Shown: one piece after another, positions 55,573-64,000 of the stretch | Layout of the letters: every line of letters starts with the position of its first letter | Position numbering within the stretch: position 1 is the stretch's first letter | DNA from: Heyndrickxia coagulans DSM 1 = ATCC 7050 | GTDB taxonomy: Bacteria > Bacillota > Bacilli > Bacillales > Bacillaceae_C | Assembly: GCF_000290615.1 (NCBI RefSeq) | Contig: NZ_ALAS01000125.1 | Coordinates: 1 to 64,000, forward strand | Length of the DNA stretch: 64,000 nt | Reading direction: 5' to 3' | Notes under the pieces: model-generated | What the model was told of the DNA's origin: nothing | Seen by the model: the letters and a program-made list of their open reading frames with translations, nothing else | The model's database searches: none | Program-made: the position numbers and the translations under genes

Positions 55573-56208
55573 TTACAAAAAAGACTTTTGTTCAAGAATG
55601 GATTGCAATTTTGTCACGACTAAATCAATCGCCACCCGGTTCTGCCCGCCTTCCGGGATAATGACGTCTGCATATCTTTTTGTCGGCTCGATGAACTGGT
55701 TGTGCATCGGCCTGACCACCGTAATATACTGCTCGATGACCGACTGGAGCGTCCTGCCGCGCTCTTCAATGTCCCGTTCAAGCCGCCGGATGATCCGCAA
55801 ATCGGCATCGGTATCAACATACAGCTTAATATCCATTAAGTTGCGCAATCTTTCATCTTCCAATACTAAAATGCCTTCCAAAATAATGACATCTTTCGGT
55901 TCTACATGAATGGTGCGGTCCGACCGCGTATGTTTGGAAAAGTCGTAAACCGGTTTTTCAATTGCCTCATAAGAAAGCAGTTTATGCAGATGCTCAATGA
56001 ACAGGTCATTGTCAAATGCAAACGGGTGGTCATAATTTGTTTTCAGCCTTTCTTCAAATGGCAGATGGCTTTGATCTTTGTAGTAAAAGTCCTGTTCAAG
56101 CACCAGAATGGAGTGTCCCTTCAAGCTTTCGTAAATCGCCCGGGTAACGCTTGTCTTCCCGGACCCGGAGCCCCCGGCCACGCCGATCACAGCCGGCTTT
56201 CGTTCCAT
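55573..56208 (-). CDS. udk: Uridine kinase
   Basis: Udk phosphorylates uridine and cytidine in pyrimidine salvage. The 211-residue protein (ATG at 56208, GAGGTGAAGG upstream) has the P-loop [12 protein letters not shown] near residue 8 and the family segments [16 protein letters not shown] and [22 protein letters not shown] follows, and [12 protein letters not shown] ends the conserved part. The local lack of cdd means the cytidine salvage partner must be elsewhere or missing. It starts 5 bases after trmR ends. Confidence 0.97.
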   Translation of the reverse strand: MERKPAVIGVAGGSGSGKTSVTRAIYESLKGHSILVLEQDFYYKDQSHLPFEERLKTNYDHPFAFDNDLFIEHLHKLLSYEAIEKPVYDFSKHTRSDRTIHVEPKDVIILEGILVLEDERLRNLMDIKLYVDTDADLRIIRRLERDIEERGRTLQSVIEQYITVVRPMHNQFIEPTKRYADVIIPEGGQNRVAIDLVVTKLQSILEQKSFL

Positions 56209-56213
56209 TTCCT

Positions 56214-56855
56214 TCACCTCTTCATACTGACTGCCAATCCATCTCCAACGGGGAAAATCGCGGTGATAAATTGCTCATGCTGCATTAACCATTCGTTGTA
56301 GCTTCTGATTTTCCGCACCAGATTGCTGACTTGCTTCTTTTCGATGAAGTCTTGTACCACAAGGCCTTTAAATAGCACATTATCCGTGTATACACATCCC
56401 TTTTCCCGCAGAAAAGGCGTAAATGAATCAAAAAATTTCCGGTACTGCCCCTTTGCCGCATCAATAAATATCGCATCATACGGGCCGAGTTCCCGGGCCT
56501 TTTGGATGACGTCCCCGCAAAGCGCATCCCCTTTGAGCAGGCGGATCCGCCGGGATAAAGGGGTGCGGGCAAAATACGCATTTGCCTGGGCAACTCTTTC
56601 TTCTTCGCGTTCAATGGTGACAACTTTTACATTCGGAAGCGCATCTGCCATTTTCAGGGCCGAATACCCGATTGCCGTCCCGATTTCAAGCACGCTTTCC
56701 GGCTTCTGGATTCTTAACATCTGGCAGAGTGTTTCCATTCCGATCGGATCCATAATCGGAATATGCTCCGAGTTTGCAAAAGACGCCATTTCTTCAAATA
56801 GCGGATCATTCTTTCGCATCAACTGCTCTATATACGCTTCGACCGGGCCGTTCAT
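56214..56855 (-). CDS. trmR: tRNA 5-hydroxyuridine methyltransferase TrmR
   Basis: TrmR (YrrM) methylates 5-hydroxyuridine-34 in tRNA to mo5U. The class I methyltransferase has [16 protein letters not shown] near residue 58, the motif with the acidic residue in [11 protein letters not shown], and FIDAAKGQY with the metal/substrate aspartate, typical of the COMT-like group. I start at the ATG at 56855, with GGAGGG seven bases upstream; 56879 is possible. The genes that make ho5U next door in B. subtilis (yrrN/yrrO) are absent here. Confidence 0.88.
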   Translation of the reverse strand: MNGPVEAYIEQLMRKNDPLFEEMASFANSEHIPIMDPIGMETLCQMLRIQKPESVLEIGTAIGYSALKMADALPNVKVVTIEREEERVAQANAYFARTPLSRRIRLLKGDALCGDVIQKARELGPYDAIFIDAAKGQYRKFFDSFTPFLREKGCVYTDNVLFKGLVVQDFIEKKQVSNLVRKIRSYNEWLMQHEQFITAIFPVGDGLAVSMKR

Positions 56856-56956
56856 CGGCAGGCCCTCCGGCATAAACACATTTCCATAACTTCTCCCTGC
56901 TTCTCAAAAAAATTCCGCTTATTATCGTAGCACATTTCAAACGGGAAAGCGAATGT

Positions 56957-58057
56957 TTACCGTTTCGCCTTCGCAATGTACTTTTCCTTTAAAGCATTAT
57001 GTTCCTTCAATGTATTGGCAAAATAGACTTTCCCTGTATCCACATTTGCAAGAAAATAGAGGTAATCGGTTTTTTCAGGCTTGAGCGCAGCCTTGATCGA
57101 TTGTTCTCCGGGACTTGCAATCGGGCCTGGCGGAAGGCCTTTATGTTTGTATGTGTTATAAGGGGAATTCACCCGCAAATCTTTATACGTCACTTTTTCT
57201 TTATGCCGGTTTAAAGCATACAGTACGGTCGGGTCCGTCTGCAGCGGCATGTTCTTCTTTAATCTGTTGTAAAAGACGCTTGAAATTTTTGCCCTGTCCG
57301 CTTTTTCAGTTGCTTCTTCCTCGATAAGTGAAGCCATCGTAAGCAGTTTGTGTGGCGTTAAACGGGCCTGTGTGCTTTGCCCGGCGTAAGCGGAAAAAAC
57401 CGCATTTGTTTTAGCCACCATCGTTTCCAGTACGGCATCAAGCGGCACATGCTGATCATAAAACGAATAGGTCGCCGGAAAAAAGTAGCCCTCGAGCGGA
57501 TGCCGGATCTGCTGATTGAAAACTTCTTTTGTCACAAGGCGCGGGTATTTTTTCATCAAATGCTGTACAAAAGCGGGGTCATCTGCCCGCTTGAGCACCT
57601 CTTCTTTCCGGAAGGAGCTGTGTTTTTCGATGATCTCCGCAATTTCCTCAAGGCCGGCCCCTTCCGGCACGGTAAAGCGGATTGCGGCAATACCGCCTTT
57701 TTGCATGCTGCGGACGATCGTGCTTGTATCCATGGACGGTGACATTTGATAAGTGCCTGCCTTTAAACCGGACTGGCGGTGGGATTTCGCATAAATCGCA
57801 AAAGCCCAGGCATTTTGGATGATCCCGTTTTTTTGCAAAATATGCCCGATCTCCTTTACCCCGGAGCCGGGCGGAATCGTGACGAGTTTTGTCTTATGGT
57901 TGCCGGGCTCCGCCGGTTTCAGCGCCGACACGTAAAAAAAGGCTGCCCCTCCGAAAACAACAACAGCCAGCATGATAATGCATGCGGCTATCCATAATTT
58001 CGGTTTCTGCTTCATTTTTTGAAGCAACATTTGAAACGGATTTTCCTTTCCGGCCAA
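56957..58057 (-). CDS. mltG: Endolytic murein transglycosylase MltG
   Basis: MltG cuts nascent peptidoglycan strands and is membrane-anchored. The 366-residue protein has a short cytosolic N-terminus, one membrane helix (about 22-44), a LysM-like segment (VTIPPGSGVKEIGHILQ) and the YceG-type catalytic domain. The catalytic glutamate lies in LTMASLIEEEATEKADR; the conserved end has TYKHKGLPPGPIASPGEQSI. The start is TTG at 58057 with GAGAGGAAG upstream. Confidence 0.96.
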   Translation of the reverse strand: MAGKENPFQMLLQKMKQKPKLWIAACIIMLAVVVFGGAAFFYVSALKPAEPGNHKTKLVTIPPGSGVKEIGHILQKNGIIQNAWAFAIYAKSHRQSGLKAGTYQMSPSMDTSTIVRSMQKGGIAAIRFTVPEGAGLEEIAEIIEKHSSFRKEEVLKRADDPAFVQHLMKKYPRLVTKEVFNQQIRHPLEGYFFPATYSFYDQHVPLDAVLETMVAKTNAVFSAYAGQSTQARLTPHKLLTMASLIEEEATEKADRAKISSVFYNRLKKNMPLQTDPTVLYALNRHKEKVTYKDLRVNSPYNTYKHKGLPPGPIASPGEQSIKAALKPEKTDYLYFLANVDTGKVYFANTLKEHNALKEKYIAKAKR

Positions 58058-58200
58058 AACAGAATCTTCCTCTCAATAAGAAAAATCTTAAAACAAGTAC
58101 AGAAAGCCATTTTCGGCTTTTTTCCTGTCCATTATACTACAAATTTCGCCAAGTTTTATTTCATTTTCTTTTCAAAAGGGAATATCCATTCCGGCAGACG

Positions 58201-58230
58201 GAAAATGCACACGGTTTGTCCCGTGTGCAT
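58201..58230 (-). terminator. Terminator after yrzB
   Basis: ATGCACACGG (58205-58214) pairs perfectly with CCGTGTGCAT (58221-58230), followed on the minus strand by TTTCC. It ends the ireB-ruvX-yrzB unit. Confidence 0.75.
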
Positions 58231-58243
58231 GTTAAAGAACCGT

Positions 58244-58549
58244 TTATGCTTCTTCTTCATCGAGAAACGTATTCAGCATTTCCTCGATCATTTCCCACTC
58301 TTCATCGGTTTCAATCGGCTGGAGGTCCCCTTCTGTGCCGTCTTCATTTTCCACATAGGCGGAAGCATGGATTTCAATGCTTTCATCTTCGTCTTCTTCC
58401 GCGCCAATCGGATAGTACAGAACGTACGATTTTCCGAAATCTTCGGATTCAAACGTAAAAAGCACTTCATACAATTGTTCGTTTCCGTCTTCGTCCACTA
58501 CGGTAATATGCTGGTGGTCTTCGTGGTCATGTTCATGGTTATGTGTCAT
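58244..58549 (-). CDS. yrzB: DUF1292 family protein YrzB
   Basis: This 101-residue acidic protein belongs to the DUF1292 group, which lies after ruvX in Firmicutes. The N-terminus is His/Asp/Glu-rich ([19 protein letters not shown]). The conserved core reads [18 protein letters not shown] and then [14 protein letters not shown]. It ends with a run of acidic residues. The function is unknown; the His-rich start might bind metal, which is inference. Confidence 0.92.
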   Translation of the reverse strand: MTHNHEHDHEDHQHITVVDEDGNEQLYEVLFTFESEDFGKSYVLYYPIGAEEDEDESIEIHASAYVENEDGTEGDLQPIETDEEWEMIEEMLNTFLDEEEA

Positions 58550-58561
58550 TTCTTCACCCCA

Positions 58562-58978
58562 TTAAGTTTGGCTGTCAAGGAATCCTTGCAAAATTACACT
58601 TGCCGCCATTTTATCGATTACTTTTTTTCTTTTTTTACGGCTGACATCGGCTTCCAGTAATATTCTTTCCGCCTGCGCCGTGCTTAAACGTTCGTCCCAT
58701 AAAATAACGGGCAGATTGAGCCGTTTTTTTAATTCTTCAGCATAAACCTTTGAGGCCTCTGCCCGCGGGCCGATCGTGTTGTTCATATTTTTCGGGAAAC
58801 CGACGACAATTTTTTCGACGCCGTGGATTTGTGCGAGCTCAGCGACCCTGTCGAAACCGAAATTGCCCTTTGCTTCATTGATGGCAATCGTTTCGATGCC
58901 TTGGGCAGTCCAGCCCAGGGCATCGCTGACCGCCACACCGACGGTTTTCGAACCGACATCAAGGCCCATAATTTTCAA
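58562..58978 (-). CDS. ruvX: Holliday junction resolvase RuvX (YqgF)
   Basis: RuvX is an RNase H-fold nuclease, also linked to 16S rRNA 5' end processing. The 138-residue protein starts (M)[19 protein letters not shown] with the catalytic aspartate. It has [20 protein letters not shown] and [19 protein letters not shown], and ends [10 protein letters not shown]. The TTG at 58978 matches the family N-terminus (B. subtilis MRILGLD). It overlaps the end of ireB by four bases. Confidence 0.96.
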   Translation of the reverse strand: MKIMGLDVGSKTVGVAVSDALGWTAQGIETIAINEAKGNFGFDRVAELAQIHGVEKIVVGFPKNMNNTIGPRAEASKVYAEELKKRLNLPVILWDERLSTAQAERILLEADVSRKKRKKVIDKMAASVILQGFLDSQT

Positions 58979-59247
58979 TTTAATCCCCCACGATGTTGTT
59001 TCAAATACGATTTGACCAGTTCTTCGATAATTTCATCCCGCTCCAGTTTGCGAATCATATTCCGGGCATCCTGATGGCGCGGGATATAAGCCGGGTCGCC
59101 CGAGAGGAGGTATCCGACAATCTGGTTAATCGGATTATAGCCCTTTTCCTCGAGCGCGCTGTATACATGGAGCAAAACTTCCTTGACCTCGTGTTCCGTC
59201 GGTTCTTCCGGAAAATTAAATCTCATCGTTTCATCGAATGAGCTCAT
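58975..59247 (-). CDS. ireB: IreB family regulatory phosphoprotein
   Basis: IreB is a small phosphoprotein; in Enterococcus it is a substrate of the Ser/Thr kinase IreK and affects cephalosporin resistance. The 90-residue protein starts [20 protein letters not shown] and has [20 protein letters not shown] and [18 protein letters not shown], the full family sequence. The threonine near the N-terminus (DETMRF) corresponds to the region of known phosphorylation. It is coupled to ruvX; alaS is upstream. Confidence 0.95.
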   Translation of the reverse strand: MSSFDETMRFNFPEEPTEHEVKEVLLHVYSALEEKGYNPINQIVGYLLSGDPAYIPRHQDARNMIRKLERDEIIEELVKSYLKQHRGGLN

Positions 59248-59391
59248 TATCGCAGCACCTCTCTACTAAAGCTTGGCTTTTTAGATGTTCCGGTTTACAC
59301 AAATTTTGAAGGTGCATTTTCCGCTTTCTGCCTGAAAACGATCCGTGTAAACAACCAGCTTTGTTTCATTGTACACTACTTTTTGCTTGAA

Positions 59392-62037
59392 TCAAACGGA
59401 TTTTACCCATTCTTCTACAATTTGTAATGCGGCATCAATTTGTTCAGGCTGTTTGCCACCGGCCTGCGCCATGTCCGGACGGCCGCCGCCACCGCCGCCG
59501 CAGCGCGATGCCACTTCTTTTACAAGCTTCCCGGCATGGTACCCTTTTTCGACAAGGTCTTTGGTGACGCCGGCAATGAAGCTGGCTTTTCCGTCTGTCG
59601 CCGCAGCGAGGACAATAATCCCGCTTCCGAGTTTTTGTTTTAAATCGTCCGCCATATTGCGCAGTTGGTTCATGTCGCCGACTTCGACTTTCGCCGCGAG
59701 CACATTTATGCCGTCTACTACTTTTACGCGGTCCACAAGCGATCCGGCTTCGATATTGGCGAGTTTTGCAGCCAGGGATTCATTTTCACGCTGTGCTTCT
59801 TTCAATTCCTGCTGGAGGGCGTCGATACGGCCCGGCAATTCTGTTGGTTTTGCTTTTAATTTGGCGCTTGCCTCTTTTAAAAGGTGGAGCTGTTCCTGCA
59901 TCAATCCGTAAGCATATTTTCCCGTCACCGCTTCAATCCGCCGGGTGCCGGCACCGATCCCGGATTCGGAGACAATTTTGAACAGGCCGATCTGGGCCGT
60001 GTTTGAAACATGGCATCCGCCGCACAGTTCCAGGCTGTATCCGCCCATTTGAACGACGCGGACGATCTCCCCGTATTTTTCGCCAAACAGCGCCATCGCT
60101 CCCATTGCTTTCGCTTCGTCCAGTTTTTTCAAATCGGTTGTAACCGGCAGGCTTGCCCAAATTTTTTCATTGACAATCGTTTCAATTTTTTCGAGTTCTT
60201 CTTCTGTCACCTGCCCGAAATGCGAGAAGTCAAAACGGAGGCGCCCCGGTTCGACAAGCGATCCGGCCTGGTTAACATGAATTCCGAGCACATCTTTCAA
60301 TGCCTGGTGTAACAGATGGGTGGCGGAGTGGTTCTTTTCCGTGTCGCGGCGTTTTGCCCCGTCCACCTGTGCAAATACTTCCTGGCCGGTTTTGATGGTG
60401 CCCGATACGACAACGCCCTGATGCAGATTTTGGCCGTTCGGTGCTTTCTGCACATTTGTGACCTCTACTTTCAGCCCTTCTGCTGTCAAAGTGCCGTTAT
60501 CGGCAATCTGGCCGCCGCTTTCCGCGTAAAAAGGAGTTTTATCCAAAATGAACTGGATTTCATCTCCGCTTACAGCCGACTCTGTGATGTCGCCGTCTTT
60601 TAAAAGCACAGCGACATGGGCCGTCCCCTCAAGGCGGTCATAACCGATAAATTCGCTTTCCACTGTAATATTGCCGAGCACGCCGCCCTGGACGGACATC
60701 GATTCTGCCTGCTGACGGGCGTTGCGCGCGCGTTCCCGCTGCCGCTCCATTTCTTTTTCAAAGCCTTCATGGTCGGCACGGAGCCCCTGGTCGTGCGCAT
60801 ACTCTTCTGTCAGTTCAACAGGGAAGCCGTACGTATCGTAAAGCATGAAAATATCTTCGCCCGGCAGCTGTTCCAGGCCGTTTTTCTTTGCCGCCCTGAT
60901 TCGTTCTTCTAAAATGGAAAGCCCTTCGTTCAGCGTTTCCTGGAAGCGTTCTTCTTCGGAACGGACCACTTTTTGCACAAAATCAGCATTTTTTTCCACT
61001 TCCGGATAATAGGAATTCATTATCCGGCCGACCGTTGGCACAAGCTTGTACATAAAAGCGCCGTGAATATCGAGCTGAATGGCGTAGCGGACCGCCCGGC
61101 GCAAAAGCCTGCGTAAAACATAGCCGCGACCTTCGTTTGACGGCAGCGCCCCGTCCGCAACCGCAAAAGCAACGGTGCGGATATGGTCGGCAATCACTTT
61201 AAATGCCGTATCCGCCTCTTTATTTCCGGCACGGTATTTTTTGCCGGAAATTTTTTCAACCTCTTCAATAATCGGCATGAACAGGTCGCTGTCATAGTTG
61301 GTATCGACCCCTTGCAGCACGCATGCCATCCGTTCGAGGCCCATCCCGGTATCAATGTTTTTCTTCGGCAGCTCCGGATACTCGCTGCGCGGAACCCCTG
61401 GTATCGCATTAAACTGGGACAGCACGATATTCCAGATTTCAATATAGCGGTCGTTTTCAATATCTTCCTGAAGGAGCCGGATGCCTAACCGTTCCGGGTC
61501 GTATTTTTCGCCGCGGTCGAAGAAAATTTCCGTATCCGGCCCGGATGGCCCTTCGCCGATTTCCCAGAAATTGCCCTCAAGCGGGATAATATGATCCGGG
61601 GACACCCCGGCTTTTTTCCAGCATGCAATCGAATCCAGGTCATCGGGATAAACGGTGACATACAATTTTTCTTTTGGCATGCCAAACCATTTGTCGGAAG
61701 TCAGGAGCTCCCATGCCCAGGCAATCGCTTCTTCACGGAAATAATCCCCGATTGAAAAGTTGCCGAGCATTTCAAAAAATGTATGGTGGCGCGCCGTTTT
61801 TCCGACATTTTCAATATCGTTTGTCCGGATTGCTTTTTGCGCGTTGACAATGCGCGGGTTTTCCGGAATGATCGTTCCGTCGAAATATTTTTTCAAAGTG
61901 GCCACACCGCTGTTAATCCAAAGCAGCGACGGGTCATTGACCGGGATCAGCGAAGCGCTCGGCTCGACTTTATGCCCTTTTTCCTTAAAAAAGTCCAAAA
62001 ACATGCTGCGGATTTCCGCACTTGATCTTTTTTTCAT
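59392..62037 (-). CDS. alaS: Alanine-tRNA ligase
   Basis: AlaRS charges tRNA-Ala and edits mischarged serine and glycine. The 881-residue protein (ATG at 62037, AGAGGAGG upstream) has the class II catalytic core with motif 1 near [30 protein letters not shown] follows near 250. The editing domain has [10 protein letters not shown] (zinc histidines) and [11 protein letters not shown]. The C-terminal DHHA1-type domain has [19 protein letters not shown]. Expression is controlled by an upstream T-box. Confidence 0.99.
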   Translation of the reverse strand: MKKRSSAEIRSMFLDFFKEKGHKVEPSASLIPVNDPSLLWINSGVATLKKYFDGTIIPENPRIVNAQKAIRTNDIENVGKTARHHTFFEMLGNFSIGDYFREEAIAWAWELLTSDKWFGMPKEKLYVTVYPDDLDSIACWKKAGVSPDHIIPLEGNFWEIGEGPSGPDTEIFFDRGEKYDPERLGIRLLQEDIENDRYIEIWNIVLSQFNAIPGVPRSEYPELPKKNIDTGMGLERMACVLQGVDTNYDSDLFMPIIEEVEKISGKKYRAGNKEADTAFKVIADHIRTVAFAVADGALPSNEGRGYVLRRLLRRAVRYAIQLDIHGAFMYKLVPTVGRIMNSYYPEVEKNADFVQKVVRSEEERFQETLNEGLSILEERIRAAKKNGLEQLPGEDIFMLYDTYGFPVELTEEYAHDQGLRADHEGFEKEMERQRERARNARQQAESMSVQGGVLGNITVESEFIGYDRLEGTAHVAVLLKDGDITESAVSGDEIQFILDKTPFYAESGGQIADNGTLTAEGLKVEVTNVQKAPNGQNLHQGVVVSGTIKTGQEVFAQVDGAKRRDTEKNHSATHLLHQALKDVLGIHVNQAGSLVEPGRLRFDFSHFGQVTEEELEKIETIVNEKIWASLPVTTDLKKLDEAKAMGAMALFGEKYGEIVRVVQMGGYSLELCGGCHVSNTAQIGLFKIVSESGIGAGTRRIEAVTGKYAYGLMQEQLHLLKEASAKLKAKPTELPGRIDALQQELKEAQRENESLAAKLANIEAGSLVDRVKVVDGINVLAAKVEVGDMNQLRNMADDLKQKLGSGIIVLAAATDGKASFIAGVTKDLVEKGYHAGKLVKEVASRCGGGGGGRPDMAQAGGKQPEQIDAALQIVEEWVKSV

Positions 62038-62083
62038 GAGAAAACCTCCTCTGTGATTTATGAAAACCGGAACCCCTGGACGC

Positions 62084-62441
62084 AAAAAAGCCCCCATCCC
62101 GGACAGGGACGAGAGGCTTGCTCGCGGTACCACCCTGATTAAAGGCAAAAAACGCCTTTCTCTTTGGGTGCCGGTAACGGGGCAAAACGGCAGGGTTTGG
62201 CTGCACTCCGGATTAGCGTTCTGTTATCCTTCATTTTGGAATTTCTTTCAGCCGCGGAAATTCCTCTCTGGGCCGTGCATCACGGTTTAAAATGGGCGAT
62301 AACATACTCGATCTTTCTTCGTTTTTTGATATGCAGTTCTGTCAATAGGAACGGCCTGTGCCGCGCAATTTCTAAGCCAGCCGGACAAATCCCTGTCCGA
62401 AAAGCCCGTTTTGCCCACAGGACACGTATGTTCATGGGTAA
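62084..62441 (-). ncRNA. T-box riboswitch leader of alaS
   Basis: The 14-base T-box core AGGGTGGTACCGCG is present exactly (62123-62136). It is followed by a terminator: GCCTCTCGTCCC pairs with GGGATGGGGGC and ends in six U (62084-62117). The leader runs from the promoter at 62442-62471, about 355 bases. I could not assign the Ala specifier codon with certainty. Uncharged tRNA-Ala is expected to favour the antiterminator. Confidence 0.93.
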
Positions 62442-62471
62442 ATTATAAAAAAGTTTACTCCGGTTTGTCAA
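62442..62471 (-). promoter_or_regulatory. Sigma-A promoter of alaS
   Basis: TTGACA (62466-62471) and TATAAT (62442-62447) are both perfect and spaced by 18 bases. The -35 lies inside the end of the upstream permease gene. Confidence 0.85.
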
Positions 62472-63546
62472 CTTGATTCGTGCGGCCTGAAAAGTGCAGA
62501 TGCTTGCGGGCATGGATGATTGCCACTTTCAGCACGGCAAGCGCCGGCACAGCGAGAATCAGCCCTGCGATCCCCGCGATTTCCTCACCCGCGATCAATG
62601 CGATAATAATAAAGAGCGGGTGAAGATGCAAAGATTTTCCGACAATAAAAGGGGAAAGGATATTGCTTTCAATAAATTGCAGGACGAACACAATGATGAC
62701 GACATAAAGGACAAATTTTAATGAGATGGTCGCCGCGATAACCGAAACGGGAATGGCGCCCAAAGCCGGGCCGAAATACGGAATGACATTGGTGACCCCG
62801 ATGATGATGCCGAGTAAAATCGGGTATTTCATGCCAAGGATGGCAAATGCGACAAAAGAAAGAAAGCCGATCAACAGGCAGTCCAAAAGCTGGCCGCGGA
62901 GATAGCCGCCGATCGACCGGTCGACATCGCGAATAAATTCTGCTGCGGACGGCCGCCATTTTTCCGGCGTCAATGCCAGGGCCGCTTTTTTGACATGTTC
63001 AAAATCTTTCAGAAGATAAAAAGAAATAAATGGAATGACGGCAAGCGCAATGGCGTAATTGACGAGTTGCATCAGCATGTTGATTGAATTTGAAACATTT
63101 GCAGAGAGCCATAATTCAAAGCGTTCAATGCGCTCGTCAATCTGGTCCTGAAGCCCGTCCGGCCAGTGCTTCATCGATGTTTGCAAGTAAACAACGCCGT
63201 CCCTGTACTGGTCGGCAAACTGCGGCAGATGTTCCGACAGATCGTTCATTTGGGCGATCACAAGCGGCAGCCCTCTGTAAATCCCGTAAGCGGTGCCGCC
63301 AAAAAACAAAATATAGATGATCAGGATGGCAAGCCCTCTCGGCAGCCCGTTTTTATAAAGAAATTCAACAAGCGGATGGAGGATGTAAGCGATAAAGCCG
63401 CCGATCAAAAGCGGCAGGCATACCGCCAATGCGACGTGCAATACGGGCGCCCAAAAAGGCTTGAGCAAAAGCAACACATATAAAATAACCAGGATGAATA
63501 ACAGCCAAAATAATTTATACAGCCATGTACCGCGAAACCGTTGCAT
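62455..63546 (-). CDS. yrrI: AI-2E family transporter YrrI
   Basis: This is a permease of the AI-2E/PerM family, whose members export or exchange ions or small metabolites; the substrate is unknown. The 363-residue protein has about eight helices, two near the N-terminus followed by a large extracytoplasmic segment (about 100-150). The C-terminal family core is GVTNVIPYFGPALGAIPV and FIESNILSPFIVGKSLHLHP. The ATG at 63546 has AAGGAGGGAGG upstream. It precedes alaS, as in B. subtilis. Confidence 0.92.
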   Translation of the reverse strand: MQRFRGTWLYKLFWLLFILVILYVLLLLKPFWAPVLHVALAVCLPLLIGGFIAYILHPLVEFLYKNGLPRGLAILIIYILFFGGTAYGIYRGLPLVIAQMNDLSEHLPQFADQYRDGVVYLQTSMKHWPDGLQDQIDERIERFELWLSANVSNSINMLMQLVNYAIALAVIPFISFYLLKDFEHVKKAALALTPEKWRPSAAEFIRDVDRSIGGYLRGQLLDCLLIGFLSFVAFAILGMKYPILLGIIIGVTNVIPYFGPALGAIPVSVIAATISLKFVLYVVIIVFVLQFIESNILSPFIVGKSLHLHPLFIIIALIAGEEIAGIAGLILAVPALAVLKVAIIHARKHLHFSGRTNQVDKPE

Positions 63547-63784
63547 AAAAAAACCTCCCTCCTTCAAGTGTTTGCGAAAGAGGGAAGTTTATGAGGATTT
63601 TTATCACCGATCCAATGCAGCAACCTTTGGGACAACTGAAATACGGAGGGCGCATACACCTTATGAACGAGCTGCCGGCGAACAGGGGTATTCGCCATTT
63701 GGCATGATGCATCCGTGCGTTCCATTTCGGCCGCTGGCGTCTGGCCAGGGAAACGGGGCCGGGGTTTTTACCGGGTATGCAGAT

Positions 63785-63916
63785 TTAACGGAATGCCTTG
63801 CGCACCCGCTTTGCCATATTCCGCATCTGCCGCCTGTCCGCGAAGCCATTCTTCGCCATTTGGGCGGCGGCAATCCCCGCACCAAAACCGGCCGCAGCCA
63901 TCAGCATTTTGTTCAT
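63785..63916 (-). CDS. yrzQ: YrzQ-like small protein (DUF3918)
   Basis: This 43-residue basic protein starts MNKMLMAAAGFGAGIAAAQM and ends RRQMRNMAKRVRKAFR. It has one short Ala/Gly-rich membrane segment and an Arg-rich tail, the pattern of YrzQ, which lies near yrrI in B. subtilis. GGAGGG lies upstream. The 63547-63784 space before yrrI holds no gene I can support. The assignment rests on length, pattern and position. Confidence 0.7.
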   Translation of the reverse strand: MNKMLMAAAGFGAGIAAAQMAKNGFADRRQMRNMAKRVRKAFR

Positions 63917-63933
63917 TTTCCCCATTCCCTCCA

Positions 63934-64000
63934 TCAGCTCAGTTTGCGCGCTTCTTCCTCAAACAAATCATCCAAAGAGCTCAATGTGCCGTCTTCTTCC
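63934..64000 (-). CDS. C-terminal end of an unidentified protein
   Basis: An open frame enters from the right edge and ends SLDDLFEEEARKLS before a TGA at 63934-63936. It is acidic and probably the tail of the next gene upstream of yrzQ. B. subtilis has a PRC-barrel protein (yrrD) in this neighbourhood, but 22 codons are not enough to name it. Confidence 0.5.
   Translation of the reverse strand, partial: EEDGTLSSLDDLFEEEARKLS

Overview
The window is chromosomal DNA of a spore-forming, competence-gene-bearing Bacillaceae of moderate GC. It carries spoIIP, gpr, sigK, yqfC/yqfD, sda and comEA/EB/EC. Protein lengths and gene order follow the Bacillus subtilis recO-to-alaS segment closely. From the overall protein character and base composition I guess a Heyndrickxia/Weizmannia (Bacillus) coagulans-type organism; this is inference, not a search result.

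Layout. (1) 0.3-8.4 kb, minus strand: recO-yqzL-era-dgkA-ybeY-pgpH(broken)-phoH-yqfD-yqfC, then yqeY-rpsU behind a strong sigma-A promoter. (2) 8.5-9.8 kb, plus strand: acylphosphatase and a Na/Pi cotransporter. (3) 10-23.7 kb, minus strand: the CIRCE-controlled heat-shock operon hrcA-grpE-dnaK-dnaJ-prmA-rsmE-mtaB, preceded by hemW, lepA, spoIIP and gpr. (4) 23.8-35.3 kb: rpsT, holA, yqzM, the comE locus with divergent comER, and the yqeG-yqeH-aroE-yhbY-nadD-yqeK-rsfS-yqeM operon for ribosome assembly and NAD/shikimate synthesis. (5) 35.6-47.5 kb, accessory: glycolate oxidase glcDF with a divergent CdaR-type regulator, a membrane-anchored multicopper oxidase, Hsp20, a SHOCT protein, a TlpA/ResA thioredoxin, LemA plus a TPM-domain protein, paired fluoride channels, a VIT1/CCC1 protein and a cation-diffusion exporter. 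(6) 47.6-51.8 kb: DnaA boxes and the sporulation checkpoint gene sda, a phosphatidylserine synthase, an uninterrupted sigK, and ahpCF behind PerR-like boxes. (7) 52-52.7 kb: a compact yrzI cluster of very small ORFs with tandem hairpins. (8) 52.8-64 kb: yrhC, mtnN, yrzA, yrrS, greA, udk, trmR, mltG, yrzB, ruvX, ireB, T-box-controlled alaS, an AI-2E-type permease and yrzQ.

The core is conserved, but several genes expected from B. subtilis order are missing at their usual positions (cdd, pbpI, yrrT/mccA/mccB, yrrN/yrrO). pgpH, a c-di-AMP phosphodiesterase gene, is visibly decayed: its extracellular sensor is deleted and it carries a frameshift. I found no rRNA, tRNA, CRISPR array, insertion sequence or prophage. 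The most interesting items are the yrzI small-ORF cluster with mutually exclusive hairpins and an in-frame amber codon, the DnaA-box cluster before sda, the palindrome plus leader hairpin before the metal exporter, and the pgpH wreck.
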